A DNA stretch of 64,000 nucleotides from contig NZ_JACSWB010000276.1 in assembly GCF_016888135.1 (NCBI RefSeq), positions 25,512-89,511 of the forward strand. Direction: 5' to 3'. This document shows positions 27,623-36,488 of the stretch, in pieces. The notes beneath the pieces are model-generated. The model worked only from the letters and a program-made list of their open reading frames with translations. It did not search any database and was not told where the DNA came from. This DNA is from Leptolyngbya sp. CCY15150 (GTDB lineage: Bacteria; Cyanobacteriota; Cyanobacteriia; RECH01). The position numbers and the translations under genes are program-made. How positions within the stretch are numbered: the first letter of the stretch is position 1; the number at the start of each line of letters is the position of its first letter.

Positions 27623-28306
27623 ATGAAAATTTTGTTGGTTGAGGACGATCCTGCTCAGCTCAAGCCTATTCATAGTGCGCTGATCAAGGCAGGGCATATT
27701 GTAGATGCTGTCTTGGATGGGGAAACAGCTCAGTGGTTAGTGAGCGATCGCAGCTATGACTTACTTGTGCTCGATTGGATGCTTCCTCACATCAGCGGCA
27801 TCGAGCTATGCCAGCAGTATCGTCGTTTAGGTAAAACAACTCCCGTTTTATTTCTGACAGCAAAAGATGAAATTCTAGATAAAATTACAGGCCTCGATGC
27901 TGGAGCTGATGATTATTTAGTTAAGCCAGTTAACCTCAATGAATTCCTGGCGCGGGTGCGGGCATTGGGACGGCGATCGCCCTTATGGGTAAGCGATCGC
28001 CTATCGTTGGGCGATCTAGACCTCAATCTCAGCACCCTTACATTGACCCGCCAAGACAAAACAGTCAATTTATCAGGTCGGGAGTTTCAGCTTATGGAAT
28101 ATTTGCTGCGACACCCTCAGCAGGTGTTAACTCGCGATCAAATTGAGCAAGCCCTATGGGAATGGGATAGACAGCCAGAAAGCAAAGCCGTTGCTATTTT
28201 GGTGCATCGGGTGCGCCAGCGTCTACAAAGTCTTCAGGCAGACCACTGGCTGCAAACGATCTATGGAATGGGCTATCGGTTGATGATTCCTGAAACGGAG
28301 CAGTAA
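27623..28306 (+). CDS. OmpR-family response regulator
   Basis: 227 residues. The receiver domain (1-115) has acidic residues in VEDD, phosphoacceptor Asp51 in VLDWMLP, Thr in LFLTAKD and Lys in YLVKPVN. The winged-helix DNA-binding domain (about 125-225) contains LSGREFQLMEYLLRHPQQVLTRDQI and ends with YGMGYRL. It resembles the RppA/ManR group of cyanobacterial regulators but cannot be assigned to one. It is cotranscribed with the kinase gene, which begins five bases after its stop. The divergent neighbour at 27174-27563 lies within reach of its promoter. Confidence 0.93.
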   Translation: MKILLVEDDPAQLKPIHSALIKAGHIVDAVLDGETAQWLVSDRSYDLLVLDWMLPHISGIELCQQYRRLGKTTPVLFLTAKDEILDKITGLDAGADDYLVKPVNLNEFLARVRALGRRSPLWVSDRLSLGDLDLNLSTLTLTRQDKTVNLSGREFQLMEYLLRHPQQVLTRDQIEQALWEWDRQPESKAVAILVHRVRQRLQSLQADHWLQTIYGMGYRLMIPETEQ

Positions 28307-28311
28307 GCCTG

Positions 28312-29592
28312 ATGTTTGTAAGCAGTCGGCTCAATCTAGCCCGTTGGTTTACCCTATCCATGGGTAGCATCCTCGTCGTTTTTGCTAGTGTTCTCTACAC
28401 AAGAGAAGCAAGCGATCGCCTGCATGTTTTCGATCAGACTCTCTACAGCACGGGTCAGGTCGTTGCCTCTGGAGCTGAAGAGATTGTGTATGGAGATATT
28501 CGCCAGATTGATTTAGAAAATGCTCCCCTTCTAGGTAGTGATTCTCTTCGCTTAGATACTGATATTCTATGGGCTCGTTGGTATACGCCCGACAAGCAAC
28601 TATTACAGTTCATGGGAGATATTCCTCCCCATACTTTAGACCAGGACTTAGGTTTCCAAACCTTAATGGTATCAGAAGCAGAACAGCTAGATAGATTACG
28701 ACAGCTCACCTTGCCAGTCTATCGAGAAGGACGATTACTCGGTTATCTTCAACTAGCTGCATCTCTTGATCCAGTAGAGCATCCATTGCAGGAACTCCGT
28801 TTATTTCTAGTGCTTGGTGTGCCAATAACGCTGATTGTGATTGCCGGGGCGGGATGGATATTGGGTGGTATGGCTATGCAGCCCATTCGGTTGTCATACC
28901 AACGGCTACAGCAGTTTACCGCTGATGCTTCCCATGAACTACGAACACCACTAGCCGCGATTGTGAGCAATGCTCAGGTAGCCTTGATGGAGCCCATTTC
29001 ACTAGAAGAGCAGACTGCTTGCCTTAAAATAATTTCCGAGGTCAGTGAGTCGATGGGAGATTTGGTCGAGCGATTGCTATTCTTAGCTCGCTACCAAGGA
29101 GACGTACCCTCTCAGGTGTTTCAAACCCTGGATATATGCCACTTACTGGCTTCCATAGCGGCTGATTATGCCTCTCAAGCATCCGGGTTAGGTGTGCAGT
29201 TTGAGGCGGATCTACCCTCCGCTCCATGCCACCTGCAGGCAGAACCAGATTTACTCCGTCAAGCTGTAGTGAACTTGCTCGACAACGCCTTTCGTTATAC
29301 ATCGGCAGGGGGCACCATTCGCTTGAGCTGTCGCGGACAAGGCTCTTGGCTGTCTCTTCAGGTGCATGATTCGGGAATTGGCATCGCAGCAGAGGATCTA
29401 CCTCATATCTTTGAACGGTTTTATCGGGTCAATAAAGTGCGATCGCGGCATTCGGGGGGCTATGGGCTAGGATTGGCGATCGTCCGGCAAATTATTGATC
29501 TCCATCATGGATATATTACCGTCTCCAGTATACCCATGAAAGGGACACAGTTTGAAATTCGCTTACCTCTCAATCAAGCCATGGCATCTTGA
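28312..29592 (+). CDS. Membrane sensor histidine kinase
   Basis: 426 residues. Transmembrane helix 1 (about 12-29), a periplasmic sensor segment (about 31-160) with no recognised domain, and transmembrane helix 2 (about 163-187) precede the kinase core. The H-box is SHELRTPLAAI, with His at about 208. The N-box is VVNLLDNAFRY, with G1 DSGIGI, F-box FERFYR and G2 GGYGLGLAI, all intact. It forms an operon with the OmpR-type regulator upstream. The sensor segment contains many Asp/Glu and no cysteine or histidine cluster, so the signal is not obvious. Neighbouring periplasmic and secreted OB-fold proteins are candidate targets. Confidence 0.93.
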   Translation: MFVSSRLNLARWFTLSMGSILVVFASVLYTREASDRLHVFDQTLYSTGQVVASGAEEIVYGDIRQIDLENAPLLGSDSLRLDTDILWARWYTPDKQLLQFMGDIPPHTLDQDLGFQTLMVSEAEQLDRLRQLTLPVYREGRLLGYLQLAASLDPVEHPLQELRLFLVLGVPITLIVIAGAGWILGGMAMQPIRLSYQRLQQFTADASHELRTPLAAIVSNAQVALMEPISLEEQTACLKIISEVSESMGDLVERLLFLARYQGDVPSQVFQTLDICHLLASIAADYASQASGLGVQFEADLPSAPCHLQAEPDLLRQAVVNLLDNAFRYTSAGGTIRLSCRGQGSWLSLQVHDSGIGIAAEDLPHIFERFYRVNKVRSRHSGGYGLGLAIVRQIIDLHHGYITVSSIPMKGTQFEIRLPLNQAMAS

Positions 29593-29770
29593 AACCTTCT
29601 TGTTACTTTTTCGCGTCATCCTAGAGCATAAGCAGTTTTGACAGCATCAGGTCTTGCTGATAGCCGAGATGAATTGAGAGTTGTAGGACCTGAAATTCTG
29701 GTCTCGGGCATAGGGCTTGTCAGCAATGCCAACCGCTTAGAAACAACCTAACGCACAAGGAGAATATCTC

Positions 29771-30097
29771 ATGAAACTTTTACTAGGAATTGGCTCTGCC
29801 GCACTGATGACCCTAGCTTCTGCCTCTGTCAGCTTTGCACAGGAAACAATTCGAGACCTGCGTAGCACAAATACCCTGACCCTATCTGGCGAGGTTATGC
29901 GGATCATGGGCGATGATTTTGTCCTCGATGATGGTACCGGGCAAATTTTGGTGGATGCTGAGTCTTATGCGATTCGGCAAGCTGGATTATCCCTTGGAGA
30001 TACAGTCACCGTGACTGGCACCTATGATGATCACGACTTTGAGGCGATTAGCATTACGCCAGATGGTGGAGAAATCATCTATATCTTTGATGATTAA
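29771..30097 (+). CDS. Periplasmic OB-fold protein (YgiW/YdeI-like BOF)
   Basis: 108 residues. A clear signal peptide (MKLLLGIGSAALMTLASASV, probable cleavage after SFA at about 23) is followed by a single bacterial OB-fold (about 38-97): LSGEVMRIMGDDFVLDDGTG, then LVDAES, then LSLGDTVTVTGTYDDHDFEAISI. The domain is of the stress-tolerance BOF type. AAGGAG lies upstream of the ATG. It is 178 bases downstream of the kinase gene on the same strand, so cotranscription is possible. The same fold recurs in the secreted protein at 30577-31269. Confidence 0.82.
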   Translation: MKLLLGIGSAALMTLASASVSFAQETIRDLRSTNTLTLSGEVMRIMGDDFVLDDGTGQILVDAESYAIRQAGLSLGDTVTVTGTYDDHDFEAISITPDGGEIIYIFDD

Positions 30098-30576
30098 AAT
30101 CTTTGATGATTAAAGTATCATCTCAAGAAGATGCCCTATGAGTGGGCAGGATGCGCTACGTAGTAATGCATCGAAAGCTTACAAGAAGGGCATTACAGCC
30201 CTATCTGCGCCCTACAATATAGCTTCTGGACGCCCACCTACTGACCATCCTTAGAATGTCCCCGCTCTGGCGTTGCTGACTACAAGTATGAATTGCTCAA
30301 TCCGCCCTCACCCTCTCCCTAGGGCTATGGCTAGGGAACAGGAGTTCTAGCTCCCTTCTCCCTGAGGAGAAGGGTTAGGGATGAGGGCAAATCATCTTAT
30401 CGATTCAGCAATGCCCCCGCTCTCAGGGCACAGACGAGCCGTAAGGATGGGCAAAGGATTACCCCGTGCCCATCCCAACTCAATCAAGGGTTAGATATTC
30501 CACCTAGAAATAGAGTCATTGAACGAGATTATCTTACCCATTTCAAGATCACGTATTGGATAATTTTGGAGGTTAT
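30098..30576. other. Intergenic region with MITE copy 2
   Basis: Non-coding stretch between the two OB-fold genes. About one third is the second MITE copy (30269-30415). The rest shows no gene. Confidence 0.6.
30269..30415 (-). mobile_element. MITE-like element, copy 2 (inverted)
   Basis: 147 bp, the reverse complement of copy 1 over its whole length with scattered substitutions. Ends are GGCGTTGCTGA and, inverted, GGCATTGCTGA. It is flanked by the 8-bp direct repeat CCCGCTCT (30261-30268 and 30416-30423), different from the duplication of copy 1, so the two insertions were independent. No coding capacity. Confidence 0.82.
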
Positions 30577-31269
30577 ATGGTTTTGATCAGCCGTCTACGA
30601 CCTGGACAACAGGGCAGGATTCGTGGCAGAGTCATTCGCATCACAGATAATGATGAATTCATTCTGAGCGATCGCTCTGGCTTTATTCGGGTAGATGCCA
30701 ACTTGGATGATGATCGCCGATTACAAATCACTAGGGGCGATCGCCTCATTGTCACCGGTAGACGCGATGGTGATGACATGGAATTTGATGCTGTTCGTAT
30801 CCGCACCAGCGAGGGCGATCGCGTCTTAAGCACTCCTAGTTTTGGCGATGATGACTGGTTTGATCGTGATCGATTGGATGATGATGATCTGATGATAGGG
30901 AGCAACACTAGAAATAGGCTAGTTGGCACCGACGATGATGATGTGCTGATTGGCAAAGGCGGCAACGATGTTCTGACGGGTGGAAGAGATCGTGATTTAT
31001 TTGTCTTTGAGCGAGTGAGCGATGGGCGCGATCGCATCACGGACTTCTCCCCAAGAGAAGATGCTATAGACATGCGTGCAATGTTTAATCAACCTAACTA
31101 TCGCAGCCGAAATCCTCTAGATGACTATCTTGAGCTTCGGCAGTTCGGTGCTCATACTCAAGTTCGCATTGATCCAGATGGTGATTTAGGAAACAGACCT
31201 TTTCAAACGTTGGTTATTCTTGAGAATACCTCGTCCAGCAACATATCCACAAAAAATATTTTGACCTAG
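30577..31269 (+). CDS. OB-fold protein fused to RTX/type I secretion tail
   Basis: 230 residues from ATG 30577, preceded by GGAGG; an in-frame TTG at 30556 is less likely. The N-terminal OB-fold (about 13-80; RGRVIRITDNDEFILSDRSG, then GDRLIVTGRRDGDDMEFDAV) is homologous to the protein at 29771-30097 but lacks a signal peptide. An Asp-rich linker (about 90-106) leads to a short RTX calcium-binding block (LIGKGGNDVLTGGRDRDLFV, about 124-143). The C-terminal domain contains DGRDRITDFSPREDAIDM, typical of type I secretion targets. The protein is therefore predicted to leave the cell through a TolC-type exporter, none of which is encoded nearby. Function is unknown. Confidence 0.82.
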   Translation: MVLISRLRPGQQGRIRGRVIRITDNDEFILSDRSGFIRVDANLDDDRRLQITRGDRLIVTGRRDGDDMEFDAVRIRTSEGDRVLSTPSFGDDDWFDRDRLDDDDLMIGSNTRNRLVGTDDDDVLIGKGGNDVLTGGRDRDLFVFERVSDGRDRITDFSPREDAIDMRAMFNQPNYRSRNPLDDYLELRQFGAHTQVRIDPDGDLGNRPFQTLVILENTSSSNISTKNILT

Positions 31270-31341
31270 CGTATAGACTTATCTCATAACCGCCATCCAG
31301 CCATTGAATGAACCCAAAGAGATTCCAATCCATGCAGTCCC

Positions 31342-31722
31342 ATGGCAATAGGAGCACCCAGGCACCGCTTACAGATCCAAATTTGGCTACTCATTCCACT
31401 AAGCAGCCTTCTCATTGGGCTAGGCACCCATTGGATGACCAGCCTGGCTCTTAACCATCCGCTTCCTTTGCAAGCTCAGTCAGCAAGCTACGCTTATCCA
31501 AAAACTCGCATCACGCTTTCTCCTTCAATTACCTCTATCCATATCAAGATTGATCTTAGGGATCATCAAAGCGAGGTAAAGATCTACAGCATCGGCAGTT
31601 CCCTTAGCGCCATGGAGTTTGCGTTTCCAGAAACAGATATTGCTCACATTAAAGCTCACTTGAGCCAGCAATTCGGCATAGATATTCATCAGGTGGAGCC
31701 CTTCATCCAATACTCCGACTAA
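31342..31722 (+). CDS. Small membrane-anchored protein, paralogue of 27174-27563
   Basis: 126 residues. One N-terminal transmembrane helix (IWLLIPLSSLLIGLGTHWM, about 14-32) is followed by an extracytoplasmic domain. The shared segment includes SPSITSIHIKIDLRD, IGSSLSAMEFAFPE and FGIDIHQVEPFIQY, aligning without large gaps to the protein at 27174-27563. It follows the OB-RTX gene on the same strand after 72 bases. The two paralogues bracket the two-component system and both OB-fold genes, which supports a functional connection. The family is unrecognised. Confidence 0.72.
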   Translation: MAIGAPRHRLQIQIWLLIPLSSLLIGLGTHWMTSLALNHPLPLQAQSASYAYPKTRITLSPSITSIHIKIDLRDHQSEVKIYSIGSSLSAMEFAFPETDIAHIKAHLSQQFGIDIHQVEPFIQYSD

Positions 31723-31783
31723 GATCCAGATTTAGCCATCGTGTTCACATCAAACATCTTACCTAAACCTATCGCCTTTTTGC

Positions 31784-33499
31784 ATGATCATGCTAGATAA
31801 CCCAGCATTGTCTTTACTATCTGTTTATGCATCCCATGCAAAACAGCGCCTCATCCAAAAAACTCTAAATGCCCAAGCATCTCAAGAGTTGTTTTTGTTT
31901 GACTTACTCAGAGCCCATCAATCAACCGAACTAGGTCAAACATTCAATCTTGCTGCTATTCGTACCCTAGATGACTTTCGGCGGCAGGTGCCTATCTGCT
32001 CCTACGAATTTTACCACCACTATACCAATCGTATTGCTAATGGGGCATCTCAGCTTCTGAATCCAGATCCGGTGACCTATATTAACCTCACCAGCGGTTC
32101 TACTGGAGCTAAGAAGCTTGTGCCCGTCACCCGTCATTTTCAACGAACCTTACGACGTGCTGACTTAGCCAGCATTGGGTTTGCGATCGCTGGACTTAAG
32201 CAACATCAACGTTCTTTCGGGAAAGCATTGCTGACCAATAATGCTACCCAACAGAATCAAACTGCGTCTGGCATTCCTTTTGGCCCTGTGAGTGTAGGCA
32301 GCATTCGCCAGGGTAAATGGTTGGTGGATCAAATCTTCTGTGTTCCTTTTCGATCTCTAGAAATTGATGATACCTTAGCGCGACATTATGTTTGCTTACT
32401 TTTTGCTTTGAGCAACCCTCAATTGCGAGGCTGGGTAGCCAACTTTCCCATGCTGATTTTACGTACCTGTCAGTATTTGGAAGACTATGCAGAGCCCTTA
32501 ATTCACGATCTACGTCAAGGCACCTTACCAGAATGGCTGCCTTTAGATCCTCTCAGTCACGATCGCCTTCTGCGTTGGTGGCGATCGCAACGCCATGGTT
32601 CTGAAGCGCATCGCCGTCATCGGGCAGATGAACTGACGGCTATTCTGCGCGTCGAGGGACGGCTAACGCCCCGCACTGCCTGGCCATTGCTCAGCTATAT
32701 AACAACTGCGCGAGGTGGCACGTCTGATTTTTATCTGCAGCGCTTTCCCGACTACTTCGGCGACACGCCTGTATTTGGAGGAGTCTACGGTACAGCCGAG
32801 GCTACTTTTAGCGTATGTCATGAACTAAACTCCGATGCAGGTATCTTAGCTATCGAAAGTGGATTTTTCGAATTTGTGCCTGTTGATCAGTGGGGACAGC
32901 AGCAGCCCAAAACCTTGTTGCCCCATGAGCTAATCGTGGGCGATCGCTATCGAATTTTAGTCACGAGCTACAGCGGTTTCTATCGCTACGATATTGGTGA
33001 TGTGGTAGAAGTGCTGGGGTTCTATAATCAGGTACCGCTGATTGTTTTTCGGCATCGCTACGGGGGACTGCTTTCATCAACGACTGAGAAAACCACTGAA
33101 TTTCACGTGGTACAAGTCATGTATCAACTTCAAGCTGAATTTAATATCAAGCTTGAAGACTTTTGTATTACCCTGTCAGACCATGAGTTTCCGGCTCGAT
33201 ATTTAGTGAATATTGAGCTAGCAGACGGACATACCTTATCCAATCCATGTGCCTTTCTCCAGCAGTTTGAATATTGGCTTGGTCAGGTAAACATGCCTTA
33301 CCGAATCGCTCGCCAATCCCAGGTTCCTCCTCCCTTGCTGAGGATTTTACCGTCCAAAAGCTTTAGCTATATCCGCCAACGTCAGGTCAGTCGAGGGATG
33401 TTTGATTCCCAGCTCAAAATACCTCACATTACTGAAGATCGAGCCTTTCTGGCTGACGTTCCCGTTATCCACGAGGTAGATTTATCGGTATCCGCCTAA
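31784..33499 (+). CDS. GH3-family acyl-amido synthetase
   Basis: 571-residue member of the adenylate-forming GH3 family, which in plants conjugates auxin or jasmonate to amino acids. ATP-binding motif 1 is NLTSGSTGAKKLVPV (about 101-115), motif 2 is FGGVYGTAEATFSV and motif 3 is YRYDIGDVVEVLGFY. The C-terminal domain has RYGGLLSSTTEKTTE. The bacterial members' substrates are mostly unknown; acyl-amino-acid formation is a reasonable expectation. The start is ATG 31784 (or 31790). It follows the putative sensing locus by 61 bases on the same strand and could be part of the same transcript, but a functional link is speculative. Confidence 0.9.
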   Translation: MIMLDNPALSLLSVYASHAKQRLIQKTLNAQASQELFLFDLLRAHQSTELGQTFNLAAIRTLDDFRRQVPICSYEFYHHYTNRIANGASQLLNPDPVTYINLTSGSTGAKKLVPVTRHFQRTLRRADLASIGFAIAGLKQHQRSFGKALLTNNATQQNQTASGIPFGPVSVGSIRQGKWLVDQIFCVPFRSLEIDDTLARHYVCLLFALSNPQLRGWVANFPMLILRTCQYLEDYAEPLIHDLRQGTLPEWLPLDPLSHDRLLRWWRSQRHGSEAHRRHRADELTAILRVEGRLTPRTAWPLLSYITTARGGTSDFYLQRFPDYFGDTPVFGGVYGTAEATFSVCHELNSDAGILAIESGFFEFVPVDQWGQQQPKTLLPHELIVGDRYRILVTSYSGFYRYDIGDVVEVLGFYNQVPLIVFRHRYGGLLSSTTEKTTEFHVVQVMYQLQAEFNIKLEDFCITLSDHEFPARYLVNIELADGHTLSNPCAFLQQFEYWLGQVNMPYRIARQSQVPPPLLRILPSKSFSYIRQRQVSRGMFDSQLKIPHITEDRAFLADVPVIHEVDLSVSA

Positions 33500-33590
33500 G
33501 TTGGTGGGCGTCAACCTCGCCATTGATGATGATCACAGGCGATCGCTAGGAGGCATTGCTTAATCACAAGATAAGTTGCGCTAGCAAACC

Positions 33591-33613
33591 GTGAGCGTCT
33601 CGGTCACGCTCAC
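33591..33613. terminator. Hairpin between convergent genes
   Basis: Stem GTGAGCG/CGCTCAC with a 9-base loop, lying between the GH3 gene and the convergent tRNA nucleotidyltransferase gene. There is no T-tract on either strand, so terminator function is only possible. Confidence 0.35.
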
Positions 33614-33686
33614 AATTCGTTCAACATCAAGGTAGGGTGAGCATCTTGCTCCCATGCCGATGTCACAGCTTCATTCAGCAACGTCG

Positions 33687-36488
33687 CTAGGAGTTCCCTG
33701 ATCTTTTTATCCCATCTGTCTCTAAGGGAAAGTGCTGACGCAGCAACTGTTCTGCACTAGGGCGATCGCTAATCTCCCCATCCAACATAGCAACCAGTAG
33801 GTGATCGAGCATGACCTTAAAGTGCCGACCGGGTTTATAGCCCATGGCCTGCAAATCGTTTCCATCTAGGGGCGATCGCACCTGAGAAAGCTGAGTGAGA
33901 TATATCCAGATAGAATGACGCAGAGTGCGATCGCCTGTGGCACTTAGTAAAACCAAAGTGGGCAGACTGTAGGGCTGGAGCAACTGTACTAGGTGGCTAG
34001 GACGCTGGCACCGGGGTAGCTGCACCAGAATATGCCGTCGGTTGAGATGGAGTTGAGTTAGGCGTTCAATACTATCGGCAGGCAGTTGCAGATTGCTGGC
34101 AATGCGGCCGCGATCGCCCTCAGGTAAGGAAGCTATCAAAACTTCCAGCAACACCTGCCAATGGGATACTTGAGTTTGGTGATCAAATCGCTTGAGCCAT
34201 CGATCGAGTAACTGCAGTTGTTTCCAAAGGCGATCGCTTAACTCTAGCTTGGGATGGATGCAGCATAGGGCACCCAGATCCGCCAGCAGTCGCAGGGCAG
34301 GTCGCCAGTAGGGAGCCTGGAGAATATACCGAAGTTCCTGCTTGAGCCGGGTTTGTAGCGCCGGAGTTTTATCGACTTCGATCTGAATACGATGGTAGAT
34401 ACCGCTAGCGATCGCATGGCGGATATAGCCCTCGGTTTGGGAATCGAGGGTGAAGTCTAGGCGCACGGCAAAGCGCACGGCTCGAAAAATCCGCGTTGGA
34501 TCTTCAATAAAACTATTGGGATGCAGCACCCGGATCTGGCGCGATCGCAAGTCAAGTAACCCACCAAAGAAATCCAACAGTTCCCCAGGGCGCGGTAATG
34601 TCAACCGAATTGCCATGGCGTTGATGGTGAAATCTCGGCGATACAAGTCCTGGCGGATAGAGCTCGCCTCCACCTCGGGGTTTGCTGCCGGGTAAGGATA
34701 AAACTCCGTGCGTGCCGTAGCAATATCCAACCACAGCGATCCCAAAACCGGATCCTGATGCCAGAGCAGCGCTGCGGTTTGAAAGCGGCCATGTACCTGC
34801 AGGCGCGCTTGAGGATAGTCTGCCTGCAGCGATCGCGCCAATTCTACTCCCGCCGCCCCATCCGCCGACGTTTGCACCCCATCCACCACCAGATCAATAT
34901 CCTCCAAGCGCAGCGCCGATGCTCCTTCATTAAGCAACAAATCCCGCACCGCGCCGCCCACAAGATAAATCTGCCAGCCCCGCGCCTCCGCATCTTGAGC
35001 GATCGCCCCCAGCAACTGCCACAATTCTGGAGCAAGACGCTGCTGCAGCCAGCGCTGCACCGTGGCAGGAAGAGGACAGGACACCAGCCGTCCCCCGACA
35101 ATATCCTTATCTTGGGCTACAATACTCTCCTGTCCAGACAAGATATCGAGATCGGGCCTAGCATTCAGGGCTTTTTCTTGATGCAGTTGGCGCAACACAT
35201 CCGTCCGCGTCACAATCCCCACCAAGTTCTTCCCATCCAACACCGGCAACCGCCCAATATCATAGGTCACCATTAACGCTTCAATATCCGACAGCGTCGT
35301 CGTGGGGGTAATCGTCTTCAACTGCGTGGTCATAAAACCTTTCACAGGCGCATGGCTAAAATCATGGTGCAGGGCAATATCCAAGTCCCGCCGGGAAATC
35401 ATGCCAATTAAACAACTCTCTTCATCCACCACCGACAGTCCCGAATGGCCATAGCGCAGTAAAATCCGCTGGGCTTCACCAATGGTGGTACTTGGGCGAA
35501 TGGTGCGCACAGGCGACGACATCAACTCCCGCGCCGTGGGGGAATGGGGCACCGCCTGCCGTAGTTGCTCCACCAAGTCGGCCAAAAGGCGATCGCTCTC
35601 CTGCCCCCGCCAGCTCAGGGACGCCGCGCGGGCATGGCCACCCCCACCCCAAGGACGAAACAGCTCTCCCAAATGCAGGCGATCGCTGCCGCTGTGCGAG
35701 CGACCAATGACCGTCAGTCGTTCTTCCTCACCGCTTTGCTGGCGAGTCGCCAGCAGCAAAACATCCACATCGATTAAACTCAGCAACCGCGACGCCAAAC
35801 TAGAAAGCCCTTGAACATAGCCCTCCACCTCCAGCAGCACCCAGGCCAGGGCATAGCCCTCCACCTCCTCCACCGTGAGCTGATCGAGGGCTAGGGGCAA
35901 CAAGTCTTGCAACTCCGAGGATAGGCCTGGCTCCACATAGTCAGCGATCGCCCGTTGGCTAGCCCCCTGTTCCATCAACCAAGTGAGCGCTGCTCCATCC
36001 CGTGGGGTGGCATGGTCAAAGGTCAACGAGCCCGTATCCACATGGATGCCTAAAGCCATCACGGTAGCTTCCGTACCAGACACCGTCACCTGCTGCTGCC
36101 GTAGCGCTTCCACAATCAACGTAGTCGTTGCGCCCACCGCCTCAATTTGAGTATGGGTTGCCACAATATCGCCCATGGGGCCCTCATCACAGCCATGGTG
36201 GTCATAGACCGTAATCTCCAAGCCAGGGTAATCCAGCCATTCCGCTGCCTTGCCAAGGCGATCGCGCCACTGAGTGTCTACAATACTGAGCGATCGCACC
36301 GTCGCGATCGTGACTGACCGCCGTTCGATCAACGCATATTCATCTCGATGCAAGGCCAAGAAATCCCGCACGCCAGGATGACATCCCCCAGTCAACACAA
36401 TCCGAGCGCCGGGCAGCAAGTGAGTTAGCCCCACAGCGGCCCCCAAGGTGTCAAAATCTGCGGTGGTATGGCACAAAATCAAGTCCAT
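33687..36488 (-). CDS. DHH-CBS-tRNA nucleotidyltransferase fusion (CCA- or A-adding enzyme)
   Basis: 933 residues in four parts. The N-terminal DHH phosphoesterase module has DFDTLGAA and YDHHGCDEG near 1-100 and a DHHA1-like end (WGGGGHARAASL, about 285). Two CBS domains (about 315-435) include VRTIRPSTTIGEAQ and GRLPVLDGKNLVGIVTRTD. The class II nucleotidyltransferase head (about 470-620) has LVGGAVRDLLL and EDIDLVVDG and further on RRDFTINAMAI. The C-terminal RNA-binding helices begin with EDPTRIFRAVRF. It matures tRNA 3' ends. Cyanobacteria can split CC- and A-addition between two enzymes; which one this is cannot be told from motifs here. The DHH and CBS parts may sense nucleotides or degrade short oligonucleotides. 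Confidence 0.9.
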   Translation of the reverse strand: MDLILCHTTADFDTLGAAVGLTHLLPGARIVLTGGCHPGVRDFLALHRDEYALIERRSVTIATVRSLSIVDTQWRDRLGKAAEWLDYPGLEITVYDHHGCDEGPMGDIVATHTQIEAVGATTTLIVEALRQQQVTVSGTEATVMALGIHVDTGSLTFDHATPRDGAALTWLMEQGASQRAIADYVEPGLSSELQDLLPLALDQLTVEEVEGYALAWVLLEVEGYVQGLSSLASRLLSLIDVDVLLLATRQQSGEEERLTVIGRSHSGSDRLHLGELFRPWGGGGHARAASLSWRGQESDRLLADLVEQLRQAVPHSPTARELMSSPVRTIRPSTTIGEAQRILLRYGHSGLSVVDEESCLIGMISRRDLDIALHHDFSHAPVKGFMTTQLKTITPTTTLSDIEALMVTYDIGRLPVLDGKNLVGIVTRTDVLRQLHQEKALNARPDLDILSGQESIVAQDKDIVGGRLVSCPLPATVQRWLQQRLAPELWQLLGAIAQDAEARGWQIYLVGGAVRDLLLNEGASALRLEDIDLVVDGVQTSADGAAGVELARSLQADYPQARLQVHGRFQTAALLWHQDPVLGSLWLDIATARTEFYPYPAANPEVEASSIRQDLYRRDFTINAMAIRLTLPRPGELLDFFGGLLDLRSRQIRVLHPNSFIEDPTRIFRAVRFAVRLDFTLDSQTEGYIRHAIASGIYHRIQIEVDKTPALQTRLKQELRYILQAPYWRPALRLLADLGALCCIHPKLELSDRLWKQLQLLDRWLKRFDHQTQVSHWQVLLEVLIASLPEGDRGRIASNLQLPADSIERLTQLHLNRRHILVQLPRCQRPSHLVQLLQPYSLPTLVLLSATGDRTLRHSIWIYLTQLSQVRSPLDGNDLQAMGYKPGRHFKVMLDHLLVAMLDGEISDRPSAEQLLRQHFPLETDGIKRSGNS

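Noticed and set aside
26995..30415. Composite transposon formed by the two MITE copies
   Set aside because: Each copy has its own different 8-bp target duplication, which indicates separate insertions.
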